Positions 18,211 through 29,235 of a DNA stretch of 49,304 bases are shown piece after piece. The translations under genes and the position numbers were made by a program. Numbering within the stretch: the stretch's first letter is position 1; the number at the start of each line of letters is the position of its first letter. Source of the stretch: an uncultured Patescibacteria group bacterium (GTDB lineage Bacteria > Patescibacteriota > Minisyncoccia > Phycocordibacterales > UBA12088); contig CAMYLP010000011.1 in assembly GCA_947259245.1 (NCBI GenBank), positions 1 to 49,304 on the forward strand. The letters run 5' to 3'. The notes below the pieces were generated by a model, which was not told where the DNA came from, ran no database searches, and saw nothing but the letters and a program-made list of their open reading frames with translations.

Positions 18211-21200
18211 ATGGCACGTATCTGGATATTTTTCACCGAGAAGACAGCGCTCTCCTACTTGATACTGGGTGCGCTGGTCATTTTTGGCGTCGGGAGTGCC
18301 GCGACCATTCAACGTGAGAGCGCGCCCGAGGTGCAGGTACCGGTAGCTGTCATATCAAGCGCACTACCTGGTGCGAGCCCTGAGGACGTAGAGACACTCA
18401 TCGTGGAAGAACTCGAGAGTGCGGTCGCGGATATCGACGGCGTAAAGAAGGTTACAAGCACGAGTCGCGAGGGTGTCGGTACGGTGGTCGTTGAGTTCGA
18501 GGCGTCCGCTGACATCAACGACAGCATTGACAAGGTCAAGGACGAAGTTGACCTTGTGCGTGGTGATCTCCCAGACGATGCGACTGAACCGATCGTCTCC
18601 GAAATAAATTTCGCAGATGAACCTATCATCTTTGCGAGTATTCTTTCCGACCTGCCCATCACCGAGTTCAAGAAGCTTGCAGATACGCTCGTAGACGAGA
18701 TAGAAAGCATAGCCGGAGTCTCCCGTGCGGAGGTCACCGGCATGCGAGATCGCGAGGTAACAGTTGTCGTGCGTAAGGAGGACTTGATACTGCACGGACT
18801 TACATTGCATGAGGTCACCCAGGCGATTGCCGCAAGTGATGTGACCACACCTGTCGGTACGATCGTCGTTGATAACGTCGAGTACGGTGTTGAGTTCAAG
18901 GGCAAGCTCGAAGCAACGGCAGATGTCGCGCGTATCCCCATCCCAACGCAACGTGGGTACGTGATACTCTCAGACATTGCCTTTGTTGCTGATGGGGTTG
19001 CCGACTACTCCAGCATATCGCGAGTTTCTCAGTACGGCGAACAACCGCTGCAGGCCGCAACACTGCTCGTCTTTAAACAGCGCGGCGCAGACATCACCGC
19101 TGTCACGCGCGACGTCAACGAGCTCGTCGAGAGCATGCAAGAGAGTGGGGATGGCACCGCCCAGATCGTGGTGACGTATGATGCCGGACAGGATATCATC
19201 GATGACCTCACACGCCTCACCAGAACAGGCATGCAAACGGTCGCGCTCGTGCTGTTGGTGCTCTTTCTTGCACTTGGACCGCGCGAGGCGCTCATCGCCT
19301 CCCTATCGATACCGCTCTCGTTCATGACAGCCCTCACCGTGATGAACGCAACGGGCAACACCATCAATTTCATTTCTCTCTTCTCGCTTATCCTATCAAT
19401 CGGTATCTTAGTCGACACCGCCATTGTGATGACCGAGGCAATACATACCAACATGAGACTGGGGCACGAACGTCGCGCGGCGGTGCACGAGGCGATTCGG
19501 GAGTTCCACTACCCTGTTACGACAGGCAACCTCACGACCATCGCGGTGTTTCTGCCACTGTTCACCATCTCTGGAGTGACAGGTGAATTCATCGACAGTA
19601 TCCCGTTCACGGTGATAGCTGTACTCGTCTCATCGCTCATCATTTCACTCGCTTTTATTCCGGTCATCGCGCGTGCACTGTTGCAGCGTGCACACGTAGG
19701 TGATAAAGAAACACGGCAGGACGCGTTTGCACACAAGCTTCAGGACTGGTACAGAAGGCGCATACCATGGCTCCTCGATAGCAGACGGCGCAAGGTGAAG
19801 TTTGCTGTCGGTCTTACAGCGCTCTTGGTGGGTCTCATCACACTGCCCTTCTTTGGCATCATTAAAGTAAGCTTCTTTCCGCAGTCAGACATCGACTTCT
19901 TGTACATCAATCTCGAAGAACCACAGGGTACACCGCTTGCACTCACGGATCTACGTGTACGACCCGTAGAAGAGGTGCTCCTCCTCATACCTGAGATCGA
20001 ATCATTCACAACTGCCGTTGGCGCTGGGAGTGCCTTCGACCAAACTCCCCAAAGTGGTCCGCGGTTTGCAAGTGTCACCATCACGCTCAACAAAGATCGC
20101 GAGAGAACGTCAACTGAGATCGTAGAGGACATTGATGAACGGCTCTCTGTGTATACTGACCTCGACATACGGGTGCTCCAGCCAAGTGAAGGTCCACCTT
20201 CCGGTGCACCTGTGCTGGTCACGTTCTATGGAGACAATCTGGACGAGCTCAAGAAACTTGCCAATGATGCTGCTGACGTGCTCCGCGCTACTCCGGGTAC
20301 ACGCGCCGTCACCAGTTCCGGCGAAGATGATGCAAACGAGTTTGCGCTCACGGTAGACCGCATACGTGCTGCAGAGTTAGGGCTCTCGCCGACAACGATC
20401 GCGTCGACGTTGCGCACCGCAATATTCGGTACCGATGCGACCACCATAAAGGTCGACGGTGAGGAAATCGATGTCGTCGTAAAGCTCAATCTCAATTCTG
20501 GATTTACGAGTGTGCATGAGACGAACCGGGCAACGCTCGACGCTATCAAAGAACTTCCTATTACGACGCCACGGGGAACGGTGTTGTTGGGTACGATACT
20601 ATCCTCATCGCTCGAAGCATCGAGCGATGTGATACGTCGTGAGGACGAACAACGCATCGCCACTGCTTCAAGCGAAGTGCAGGAGGGGTATGTCGCCGGT
20701 GAAGTAAGTGCGGCTTTCGAAAATACGTTCGAGGAACGATATCAAGAACTTCCGGCAGGCATCACCTACAAGATCGGTGGCGAAACGGAGGACGTGGACC
20801 AATCCTTTGCTGACACGTTCCGCGCGCTCGGTATCGCAGTTGTACTCGTATTTGCTGTGCTCGTGGTTCAGTTCAACAGGTTCCGTCAAGCACTCATCGT
20901 GCTGACGGTGGTACCATTGTCCCTTATTGGTGTGCTCATCGGCCTCATGTTGACCCAGGAGTACCTGTCCTTCCCTTCGATGCTTGGGTTTATCGCGCTT
21001 GCTGGTATCGTCGTCAACAACGCCATCATACTTGTCGATGTATACAACAGAATGCGCAGAGAGCAGCCAAATCTACCCCTACGCACTGTGGTCATCGAGG
21101 GTGCTGCACGTCGTCTGCGTCCCATCCTGCTCACAACCATAACAACAATTGTTGGTATCGCGCCGCTCATCTTCGCATCAGACCTCTGGCGTCCGATCGC

Positions 21201-21711
21201 CATTGCCATAATGTTTGGCCTTCTCTTCGCAGTGGTACTCACGCTTATGCTTGTACCCATGCTGTATCTGAAGTTCTGTAAAGATGGTGGCGCCACCCGT
21301 GATGCAAAGCAAGGGACCATGCCGCTTCCGGCACCAACAGAGCCGAAACTCATAGCTGCTCGGAAAGAGTATGAGGTGAGCGGTCTACTGAAGAGTATCC
21401 TTGTGCTTATCCTCATATTTATTGCTAGCGCTCCGCATGGTGTGGCAAAGGGATACGTTTATACTCAGGAAAACATTCACTATGCGTACCATGAAGCTCC
21501 CAGTACGTTTTCAATAACGTCAGACGGTACCATGGTGGGTGCGACACTTTCAGGCATCCCATTTCGACAGTACAACGTTACGCATGGCTATGACATTCGT
21601 CTCCAACGTTTTGAGATAGGAGTGGCGCACTGGTACATCTCTGACCAGGGGATCATTTGGGCCAATTCTGATCTTGAGGCACTATCCATATACCTCTCCC
21701 AGGTTGCCTAA
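18211..21711 (+). CDS. RND family efflux permease with C-terminal extension
   Basis: 1166 residues from ATG 18211 (a TTG at 18196 is in frame but overlaps the adaptor). Twelve RND helices and two large extracytoplasmic loops are evident: ESAPEVQVPVAVISSALPGASPEDVE at the start (HAE-type), LILSIGILVDTAIVMTEAI in TM4, VVNNAIILVDVYNRMRRE in TM10. The AcrB proton relay Asp-Asp/Lys appears as Asp-Thr/Asn, a variant found in many RND pumps. After TM12 (about residue 1020) the chain adds a 13th hydrophobic segment (about 1056-1075) and an 85-residue tail unlike any RND part I know. Export of lipids or hydrophobic compounds is plausible; the substrate is unknown. Confidence 0.93.
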   Translation: MARIWIFFTEKTALSYLILGALVIFGVGSAATIQRESAPEVQVPVAVISSALPGASPEDVETLIVEELESAVADIDGVKKVTSTSREGVGTVVVEFEASADINDSIDKVKDEVDLVRGDLPDDATEPIVSEINFADEPIIFASILSDLPITEFKKLADTLVDEIESIAGVSRAEVTGMRDREVTVVVRKEDLILHGLTLHEVTQAIAASDVTTPVGTIVVDNVEYGVEFKGKLEATADVARIPIPTQRGYVILSDIAFVADGVADYSSISRVSQYGEQPLQAATLLVFKQRGADITAVTRDVNELVESMQESGDGTAQIVVTYDAGQDIIDDLTRLTRTGMQTVALVLLVLFLALGPREALIASLSIPLSFMTALTVMNATGNTINFISLFSLILSIGILVDTAIVMTEAIHTNMRLGHERRAAVHEAIREFHYPVTTGNLTTIAVFLPLFTISGVTGEFIDSIPFTVIAVLVSSLIISLAFIPVIARALLQRAHVGDKETRQDAFAHKLQDWYRRRIPWLLDSRRRKVKFAVGLTALLVGLITLPFFGIIKVSFFPQSDIDFLYINLEEPQGTPLALTDLRVRPVEEVLLLIPEIESFTTAVGAGSAFDQTPQSGPRFASVTITLNKDRERTSTEIVEDIDERLSVYTDLDIRVLQPSEGPPSGAPVLVTFYGDNLDELKKLANDAADVLRATPGTRAVTSSGEDDANEFALTVDRIRAAELGLSPTTIASTLRTAIFGTDATTIKVDGEEIDVVVKLNLNSGFTSVHETNRATLDAIKELPITTPRGTVLLGTILSSSLEASSDVIRREDEQRIATASSEVQEGYVAGEVSAAFENTFEERYQELPAGITYKIGGETEDVDQSFADTFRALGIAVVLVFAVLVVQFNRFRQALIVLTVVPLSLIGVLIGLMLTQEYLSFPSMLGFIALAGIVVNNAIILVDVYNRMRREQPNLPLRTVVIEGAARRLRPILLTTITTIVGIAPLIFASDLWRPIAIAIMFGLLFAVVLTLMLVPMLYLKFCKDGGATRDAKQGTMPLPAPTEPKLIAARKEYEVSGLLKSILVLILIFIASAPHGVAKGYVYTQENIHYAYHEAPSTFSITSDGTMVGATLSGIPFRQYNVTHGYDIRLQRFEIGVAHWYISDQGIIWANSDLEALSIYLSQVA

Positions 21712-21772
21712 ATAATGTACTACCGTGAAAGAAGTGCACGCTGTGCATTCAGAACGTACCATCTCCCACAGA

Positions 21773-21800
21773 CATGGTGACCTATTGATATGTCACCATG
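21773..21800. repeat. inverted repeat between convergent RND and atp operons
   Basis: Perfect 9-bp arms (21773-21781 and 21792-21800) with a 10-base loop. There is no T-run on either side, so it is not a classical terminator; it may be an attenuator or mRNA 3'-end structure. The rest of 21712-21902 holds no gene I can support. Confidence 0.45.
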
Positions 21801-21902
21801 AGCGCTGTAGTACGTATATCGTTTAGATCATTCGAAGTGCACGTGGGATAGCGCCCTCTTCACCACTGAATGTGCGCCGTCCATGACATTTTGTAGGATG
21901 GC

Positions 21903-22145
21903 CTAGAGCAGTATGGTCGCGCTATCGGACGTAACTTCAAGTATGCCGTTTTGAACGTCCTCAACAAATATTTCATCGCCCCCCTTCTTGACGATGACGC
22001 GCCCGGGACGAAGAGCTGTCACGAGCGGCACATGGTGCGGAAGTATTGTGACAACACCCTCACTACCGGGAGCCGTGATACTGTCTGCCTCGCCTGAGTA
22101 CAGAACTCCGTTGATCTTTGCAATATGTATCGAAAGAGTAGACAT
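21903..22145 (-). CDS. atpC: ATP synthase epsilon subunit, N-terminal domain only
   Basis: 80 residues against about 135 in most bacteria. The beta-sandwich signature is clear: GVLYSGEADSITAPGSEGVVTILPHHVPLV and EDVQNGILEVTSDSATILL. The C-terminal helical hairpin, which inhibits ATP hydrolysis in other bacteria, is missing. The gene ends the operon, 9 bases after atpD. Inference: the enzyme lacks epsilon-type autoinhibition. Confidence 0.93.
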   Translation of the reverse strand: MSTLSIHIAKINGVLYSGEADSITAPGSEGVVTILPHHVPLVTALRPGRVIVKKGGDEIFVEDVQNGILEVTSDSATILL

Positions 22146-22154
22146 ACGACGCAG

Positions 22155-23546
<1,392 letters not shown>

Positions 23547-23664
23547 TTACTGTTGTTAATGTTATGTGTATCTTCCTACGAGATTACGTCGTGTCTGCGG
23601 TGATACTAATTGAAACATGCGTCTGAAGAAGTCTGCCCGAAAGCTAGTGAACGCGCTTGTGGTA

Positions 23665-24588
23665 TCAGCGCATCGCTTCGATACCGCTCGTAATTTCCGA
23701 CACCTCCGCTGTAATGCTCGTTTGCCTCGCTTTATTGAACTCAAGTGTCAGGTCACGTGTCAGGTCACGTGCACGATCGCTCGCGCTTTTCATGGCGACC
23801 ATACGCGCTGAGTGTTCCGATGCGTTCGCCTCAAGCACAGAGTGGTAGAGAACAACCCCCACAAGGTACGGTAGTAACTCATCCAGTACCGCCTCCATGC
23901 TTGGCTCGAACACGTAGTCGGTAGCGAGCTCCTTCAGGGCAACCTCCTGCAGTTCACTGTACTTTCCACTCGCTGGCACGATGCCGTGCAACACGTCTTC
24001 CAACGCTTCGAAGGACACAGGCAGAACGCGTCGCACAACAGGTTCCTGCACGAATGTGGACTCGAAGTTGCTGTATACCAACAAGACACGGTCATACTTC
24101 GCCGCGCGGTAATCGTCGATGATACGGCGGGCTATGTCGCTTGGGTCCCCCATGGCAACTCCCTCCCCCCACCGTTCCACATGATCGACAATGCTGAACC
24201 CGCGTCTGCTAAAATGTTCATACCCTTTCTTACCGATCGCAAGTATTGATACCATATCGCGAGTCCACTCTTTCTCCTGCAAGAGCGCATGTGCTCTCTT
24301 CAGCACATATCCATTAAGCGCTCCGGCAAGACCGCGGTCTGATGTGATAACAATGAGAAGTACATTGCGTACGTGTGGACGCTGGGCGACAAGGTCGTGC
24401 GCGTGCACCTCGCCACGTGCCACAAGACGACGCATGACACCAATGGCGTGCAGTGCGAATGGTCGGGCAGCGAGAGCACTCTCTTGGCTCCTGCGCATCT
24501 TTACCGCGGAGACCGCCTCCATGGCTTTGGTCACCTGGTGAATCTTTGTCACGGCACGTATCTTTCCTTTTACTTCTTTGAGCGACAT
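23665..24588 (-). CDS. atpG: ATP synthase F1 gamma subunit
   Basis: 307 residues. Central rotor shaft of F1. The N-terminal coiled coil MSLKEVKGKIRAVTKIHQVTKAMEAVSAVKMRRS and the C-terminal helix ARDLTRDLTLEFNKARQTSITAEVSEI are diagnostic. The middle Rossmann-like part contains VITSDRGLAGALN. It starts 9 bases after atpA. Confidence 0.97.
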   Translation of the reverse strand: MSLKEVKGKIRAVTKIHQVTKAMEAVSAVKMRRSQESALAARPFALHAIGVMRRLVARGEVHAHDLVAQRPHVRNVLLIVITSDRGLAGALNGYVLKRAHALLQEKEWTRDMVSILAIGKKGYEHFSRRGFSIVDHVERWGEGVAMGDPSDIARRIIDDYRAAKYDRVLLVYSNFESTFVQEPVVRRVLPVSFEALEDVLHGIVPASGKYSELQEVALKELATDYVFEPSMEAVLDELLPYLVGVVLYHSVLEANASEHSARMVAMKSASDRARDLTRDLTLEFNKARQTSITAEVSEITSGIEAMR

Positions 24589-24597
24589 GATCGTTTC

Positions 24598-25947
24598 TTA
24601 CGTGGTGTACAGCTCCGCATGTGCTGCCTTGAACAGTTTGAAGGTTTTGAGGAGCTTCTCTCGCGTCTTGTCAGACAGATCCTTACTGCTGTGTATTTCC
24701 ACCAGGAGGTGTTCGTGCTGGTCACGTAGGAAGCGGACAAGTTCGTGGGCCCCGTTCATGGTCGCCTCGACGGAAACATCATCGAAGAGTCCCTCGTTGG
24801 CCGCAACTATGACCGCAACCTGCTCCTCAAAAGCGCGTGGTTCCGAGTGAGGTTGCTTGAGTACCTCCACGAGACGCGCACCTTTGTTGAGTCGACGTGT
24901 GGTCTCTTCGTCCAGGTCGCTCGAGAATTGTGCGAAGGCCTCAAGCTCGCGATACTGGGCCAGCTCTATGCGCATCTTCCCTGCCACCTTCTTCATGGCC
25001 CGTGTTTGTGCCGCGCTGCCGACGCGGGATACTGACAAACCTACATTGATAGCAGGGCGTACTCCTTTGTTGAATAGATCGGTCTCGAGGTATATCTGGC
25101 CGTCGGTGATCGAAATGACGTTGGTCGGTATGTACGCAGATACATCTCCCTCCTGTGTTTCAATTATCGGCAGTGCGGTAATTGACCCGCCACCCTGCTC
25201 CTGTGACAGTTTCGCCGAGCGCTCAAGGAGTCGTGAATGAAGGTAGAAGATATCACCCGGATATGCCTCGCGTCCGGGTGGACGACGGAGAAGCAACGAC
25301 ACTTCACGGTAGGCGATAGATTGTTTGGAAAGATCGTCATATATGATGACTACGTCCTTCCCGTCCTCCATGAAGCGTTCTGCCATGGTAACGCCCGCGT
25401 ATGGTGCAAGAAACTGAAGTGCCGCGGGATCTGAAGCAGGTGCATCCACCACGATGGTGTACTTCATCGCGCCTGCATCCTTGAGCTTCGCCACTATCTT
25501 TGCGGTTTTACTTTCTTTCTGCCCGATAGCGACATAGACACAAATTGGTCTATGGCTCTCATCTTCATACAACTGGCTTAAGATGGTATCGATAGCGATC
25601 GTGGTCTTGCCGGTGAACCGGTCCCCAATGATGAGCTCACGTTGTCCACGTCCAATAGGTATCATGCTGTCCACCGCCTTCAGGCCGGTATGGATGGGTT
25701 CGTTCACAGGTGCGCGCTCTATAACGGGGTGAGCAGGACGCTCAACCGGGTATAGTGTGTCGGTCGCGATGGGCCCCTGTCCATCCAGAGGCTCACCGAG
25801 AGCGTTTACCACTCGACCGATGAGAGCATCACCGACCGGTACAGAAAGTACGCGACCGGTTGAACGTACGGTCATACCTTCTTTCACACGACGTGTATCG
25901 CCGAGGACCACCGCACGTATGCCGTGTTCTTCAAGGTTCAGTATCAT
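24598..25947 (-). CDS. atpA: ATP synthase F1 alpha subunit, 5' end damaged or shortened
   Basis: 449 residues from ATG 25947, against about 500 normally. From [17 protein letters not shown] on, everything fits alpha: P-loop [49 protein letters not shown], and the arginine finger in [13 protein letters not shown]. What precedes NLEE in the family, the first 50-60 residues forming most of the N-terminal beta-barrel, is not encoded in frame. Upstream in the same frame LQEQGRLYG joins on directly, and a separate 21-codon frame with a proper start (25944-26009) ends just after ATG 25947. Either a deletion with frame change in this strain, or an assembly error; see findings. Confidence 0.9.
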   Translation of the reverse strand: MILNLEEHGIRAVVLGDTRRVKEGMTVRSTGRVLSVPVGDALIGRVVNALGEPLDGQGPIATDTLYPVERPAHPVIERAPVNEPIHTGLKAVDSMIPIGRGQRELIIGDRFTGKTTIAIDTILSQLYEDESHRPICVYVAIGQKESKTAKIVAKLKDAGAMKYTIVVDAPASDPAALQFLAPYAGVTMAERFMEDGKDVVIIYDDLSKQSIAYREVSLLLRRPPGREAYPGDIFYLHSRLLERSAKLSQEQGGGSITALPIIETQEGDVSAYIPTNVISITDGQIYLETDLFNKGVRPAINVGLSVSRVGSAAQTRAMKKVAGKMRIELAQYRELEAFAQFSSDLDEETTRRLNKGARLVEVLKQPHSEPRAFEEQVAVIVAANEGLFDDVSVEATMNGAHELVRFLRDQHEHLLVEIHSSKDLSDKTREKLLKTFKLFKAAHAELYTT

Positions 25948-26009
25948 GCCGTAGAGACGTCCCTGCTCTTGTAGTGCTGTCGTAGTTTTTCTACAATCGT
26001 TGTGGTCAT
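25944..26009 (-). other. remnant of the original atpA start
   Basis: ATG at 26009 overlaps the atpH stop (ATGA) exactly as an atp-operon start would. It encodes 21 residues beginning [14 protein letters not shown], which look like an alpha-subunit N-terminal helix, then hits TGA at 25944-25946. Relative to it, the alpha coding frame is shifted by -1; five consecutive A residues lie at the eighth codon. Confidence 0.6.
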
Positions 26010-26416
26010 ACGTATCGTGCGCTAGTAATAAGTTTTCTATAGAGCTCTAGTAATATTCGTTTATGCGTACGGTCAACACGCTTACCCTTCGCCTCAACTG
26101 AGTACCCGCCAATGACTGTTGGGTCGATATGGGTCGTACAATCATCTGGAGTGACGCCCATGATTCGCGCGTACGCTGCAATCTGGTCTGCAAAACGGCT
26201 TCTGTCTTCCTCACGTGCCAATCTCAGGGATGCGCTGGTGCTCGTACTCCTGACCAGTTCAATTTTTTCGTACTCACGCATTATCTTTGGAAGGAGGCCC
26301 ATATGGCCACGTCGACGAAGTATGCCGACAAGGTTGAGAACAAGTACATCACATTGCTCGTCATCCTTCCCGTAAGAAGCATTATAGAGTGCCTCTGCAT
26401 ACTGTGTTGCCTTCAT
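26006..26416 (-). CDS. atpH: ATP synthase F1 delta subunit, short
   Basis: 136 residues, about 40 fewer than usual. [13 protein letters not shown] is the family start, and the C-terminal [32 protein letters not shown] matches the conserved IGG...K...D...L block that binds subunit b. Delta joins the peripheral stalk to F1. Order and spacing (2 bases after atpF) support the call. Confidence 0.9.
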   Translation of the reverse strand: MKATQYAEALYNASYGKDDEQCDVLVLNLVGILRRRGHMGLLPKIMREYEKIELVRSTSTSASLRLAREEDRSRFADQIAAYARIMGVTPDDCTTHIDPTVIGGYSVEAKGKRVDRTHKRILLELYRKLITSARYV

Positions 26417-26418
26417 GA

Positions 26419-26868
26419 TTACGTTCTTTGTTCTCGTAAGGTTTTTTCAACACCAAGCACCACCAGACGTGCTATCTCTTCGCGACTTTTCATAAGTGCC
26501 TCCCGTTGCAACTCTTCGCTCTTGAGCTGTGCTTCATGGATCATGTGTTCCGATCGTTCTTTTGCTTCCTCAATGATCTCTTCTTCCCTACCCTTCGCAT
26601 TTTCGCGTGCGTTCGCCATGAGCGTCTGGGCTTCTATCGACGCGCGGGCAAGGACATCCGCCTTCTTGGTGTCAGCGTCCTTGAGTGCGGCCTCTGCCCG
26701 CTCAGCATCCGCCACCCCCTGTATGATCTGTCCACGCCGCTTCTCAATGAGATTGAGTACGGGTGTGTACAGAAAGTACCAGAGGATAGCAAGAAGAATG
26801 CCAAAGTTCACCATCTGAACAATGAGAATCTTCCAGTCTATGCCGAATACTTCAATGATTTGCTCCAT
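26419..26868 (-). CDS. atpF: ATP synthase Fo subunit b
   Basis: 149 residues. One membrane segment at about 14-36 (KILIVQMVNFGILLAILWYF) then the family's YTPVLNLIEKRRGQI and a long charged coiled coil (ADAERAEAALKDADTKKADVL). Peripheral stalk dimer. It lies between atpE and atpH, 21 bases after atpE. Confidence 0.95.
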   Translation of the reverse strand: MEQIIEVFGIDWKILIVQMVNFGILLAILWYFLYTPVLNLIEKRRGQIIQGVADAERAEAALKDADTKKADVLARASIEAQTLMANARENAKGREEEIIEEAKERSEHMIHEAQLKSEELQREALMKSREEIARLVVLGVEKTLREQRT

Positions 26869-26889
26869 ACGTGCTCCTCAAACGTTCGC

Positions 26890-27141
<252 letters not shown>

Positions 27142-27202
27142 TTACTACTGCTTCATTTCCTCTATGTGGTTGCAGAAATGAAGTGATACTACTCAACGTT
27201 AT

Positions 27203-28018
27203 TTAATGTGCTTCTGATATTGCGATTTTAATGAAGAAAAGTGTTAGTAATGCGAAGATTGATGCCTGAATAAAACCGACCAGTACCTCGTACATCATGA
27301 GTGGTACGGGCAGTAGGTATGGTACGAAGAACATGGCGACGAGTATCAATGTTTTACCAGCAAACATGTTACCGAACAACCGAAACGAGAACGAAAGTAG
27401 CCGCGCAAGCTCTGAGATGAGCTCAATGAGACCGACAAGAAAGTCCATGACAGATCGAACGTTTAGGAACTTTCCGAAGTACGTAAAGAATCCGAGAAAT
27501 AGTACACCTGATACCTCAATCACCACAAACGAAATGATCGCAAGTGCGAGCGTGACGTTAAGATCAACAGAGATCGGGTGGAAGAGTGATACGGTGTGCT
27601 CCTCTCGCTCTAAGTGTTCAGTCTCAGCAAACATGCCGTGCGCCGGATCAGCATACTCAAGTGCCTCCCCTGCGTGTACTGATGGAGATACTACGATAGA
27701 CCCGATCCCGGGGAGGAGTCCGAACCAGTTACCACACAAAATGAACAAGAAAAGTGTTGCGAGGAGTGGAAAGAAGCGAAGTGCAAGGGTGCGCGACTCG
27801 AGTACCTCTTCGATATAATCTAGTATGAACGAGAACAGTGTTTCAAAGAATGTTTGGAGTCGTCCCGGTATCTTATCAAGCCTTCTGCCCACATATACAC
27901 CGAGAGCGATGAGGACCAGCATCACCAGCCAGCTTGTCAACATGGTGTTGGTTATCGGTAGGCCATATAGACCAGTCACCGTGTCTGCTTTTAACGTGAT
28001 GTGTATACCTTCTTCCAT
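27203..28018 (-). CDS. atpB: ATP synthase Fo subunit a
   Basis: 271 residues from ATG 28018 (a TTG at 28027 would add three). Five to six membrane helices. The essential Arg is in LARLLSFSFRLFGNMFAGKTLI, followed by LVGFIQASIFALLTLFFIKIA at the C-terminus. First gene of the complete atp operon, order a-c-b-delta-alpha-gamma-beta-epsilon; there is no atpI before it. Confidence 0.97.
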   Translation of the reverse strand: MEEGIHITLKADTVTGLYGLPITNTMLTSWLVMLVLIALGVYVGRRLDKIPGRLQTFFETLFSFILDYIEEVLESRTLALRFFPLLATLFLFILCGNWFGLLPGIGSIVVSPSVHAGEALEYADPAHGMFAETEHLEREEHTVSLFHPISVDLNVTLALAIISFVVIEVSGVLFLGFFTYFGKFLNVRSVMDFLVGLIELISELARLLSFSFRLFGNMFAGKTLILVAMFFVPYLLPVPLMMYEVLVGFIQASIFALLTLFFIKIAISEAH

Positions 28019-28048
28019 AGTTAACAAAAAGAAAACCTCAACGTCTCG

Positions 28049-28054
28049 ATTATA
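28049..28054 (-). promoter_or_regulatory. -10 box of the atp operon
   Basis: Minus strand reads a perfect TATAAT. Start expected near 28042, 24 bases before atpB. No convincing -35 (TACGAA at 17 bases). Confidence 0.5.
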
Positions 28055-28182
28055 AGACGCCAGGTGTCCGCTTCGTACCTTCTCCTACCTCAACATGCTC
28101 TCTCTCGCAGAAACGGATGCCCGTACTATACCATGGGGCATGGTCGGGGCAACTGTGCGTATCTGAATGTACGGCACAGTAC

Positions 28183-29064
28183 CTACAAAGTATTGTGCAT
28201 TTGTTCTAACTGCTCCCCTTCTCCATCTCCGACAATGCAATCCGTATCGTTTGGCGAGCTCAAGATCCGCACGATGGACAGTGCCTGTTCATACTCTGTT
28301 CCGCTACCCTCGTCCGGCACGGCAACACTGGTTCCGATGACTGTCGCCAATACAGCGTTTGCATCTTCCAACACGGTTCGCTGTTCGTAGATTGCCATGA
28401 GTGCGGCGCGCGCCGGCGAACCATCCGCTATCCAGTACACATCACCGTCACATGTAGTGAACGTCTGCTCATCATCGCTGTATGTATAGTTGCCAGTCAA
28501 CACGTATGCGCCATTGGGTACAACACTCTCGGAGAGATAACCACCAACAAGCGTGAAGTAACGGACGATGCGTTCTGATGGCACTTGTGCCACGTCATCC
28601 TGCATTTGCTCCTGTCTGAGCATCTCTGTGTACAGTACCTCGTAGGATATAGACTGCTGAGCATTGGTGATACTGTCATCAAGCTCTACCGCGGTACTGC
28701 CAAGGTACCCGTCATTAGTTTGAATAGCGACCGTAACATACAGTGGTGAGCTATCGGGAGACCCGACCACCTCCTTACGTAGCAACAATGCTGCATCCTC
28801 CAGACCGTCTCCATTCAGATCGCCAAACACTGGATCGTCCTGCAGCAGGTACACGTGAGGTTCGTCGGTTTCGGCACGACCGTTGCGGAGTGTTATCTCG
28901 CGTCCGTCGATGCGGTACGTTGCGTCAAGTGGCGACCCCGGTAGTCCCGGTATGATCTCTTCTCGTGTCAGTTCTGTCTTGTCTATGAATTGGCGAGCCA
29001 TGAGTACCGCCACGACAGCAAGTACGATGCCCCCTAAGACCAAGGTGAGTGCGGTTCTGTTCAT
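28183..29064 (-). CDS. hypothetical membrane-anchored extracytoplasmic protein
   Basis: 293 residues. N-terminal anchor at about 5-24 (ALTLVLGGIVLAVVAVLMA), then an outside domain. Residues about 75-95 read DPVFGDLNGDGLEDAALLL, a calcium-binding FG-GAP/VCBS-like DxNxDG loop. Later LTGNYTYSDDEQTFTTCDGDVYWIADG and a C-terminal NDTDCIVGDGEGEQ contain a Cys pair. The full family is not recognised. It lies 119 bases upstream of atpB on the same strand, but the atp operon has its own -10 box. Its own start shows a TGGTAAAAT box exactly positioned for leaderless transcription. Confidence 0.75.
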   Translation of the reverse strand: MNRTALTLVLGGIVLAVVAVLMARQFIDKTELTREEIIPGLPGSPLDATYRIDGREITLRNGRAETDEPHVYLLQDDPVFGDLNGDGLEDAALLLRKEVVGSPDSSPLYVTVAIQTNDGYLGSTAVELDDSITNAQQSISYEVLYTEMLRQEQMQDDVAQVPSERIVRYFTLVGGYLSESVVPNGAYVLTGNYTYSDDEQTFTTCDGDVYWIADGSPARAALMAIYEQRTVLEDANAVLATVIGTSVAVPDEGSGTEYEQALSIVRILSSPNDTDCIVGDGEGEQLEQMHNTL

Positions 29065-29070
29065 CGTGAC

Positions 29071-29079
29071 ATTTTACCA
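29071..29079 (-). promoter_or_regulatory. extended -10 of the 29064 gene
   Basis: Minus strand TGGTAAAAT (extended -10, 5 of 6 in the hexamer). Six bases separate the hexamer from ATG 29064, so the start of transcription equals the A of ATG. -35 is poor. Confidence 0.55.
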
Positions 29080-29115
29080 CAGCACGCTGCAACACATTGT
29101 CCGTACGTCACTCTG

Positions 29116-29186
29116 TCGGGGTGCCGAGAATCGAACTCGAGTCTCACGCACCCGAAGCGTGTATACTCCCACTGTACTACACCCCG
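29116..29186 (-). tRNA. tRNA-Pro (anticodon CGG)
   Basis: 71 bases including discriminator A. Acceptor CGGGGTG/CACCCCG with the C1-G72 pair and A73 typical of proline tRNA, D arm GTAC/GTAT, anticodon stem CACGC/GCGTG with loop TTCGGGT, T loop TTCGATT. No CCA is encoded. The acceptor helix could extend by 3 bp into flanking sequence. Confidence 0.95.
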
Positions 29187-29235
29187 ACACGGCGACGTAC
29201 GTAGACACGTACGCACGCAAGCTCGGTTAACGTTT

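Noticed and set aside
25985-25995. Programmed -1 frameshift at the A-run in the atpA start frame
   Set aside because: The run GAAAAAC is not a proper slippery heptamer in the zero frame, and shifting would still leave the barrel region missing.
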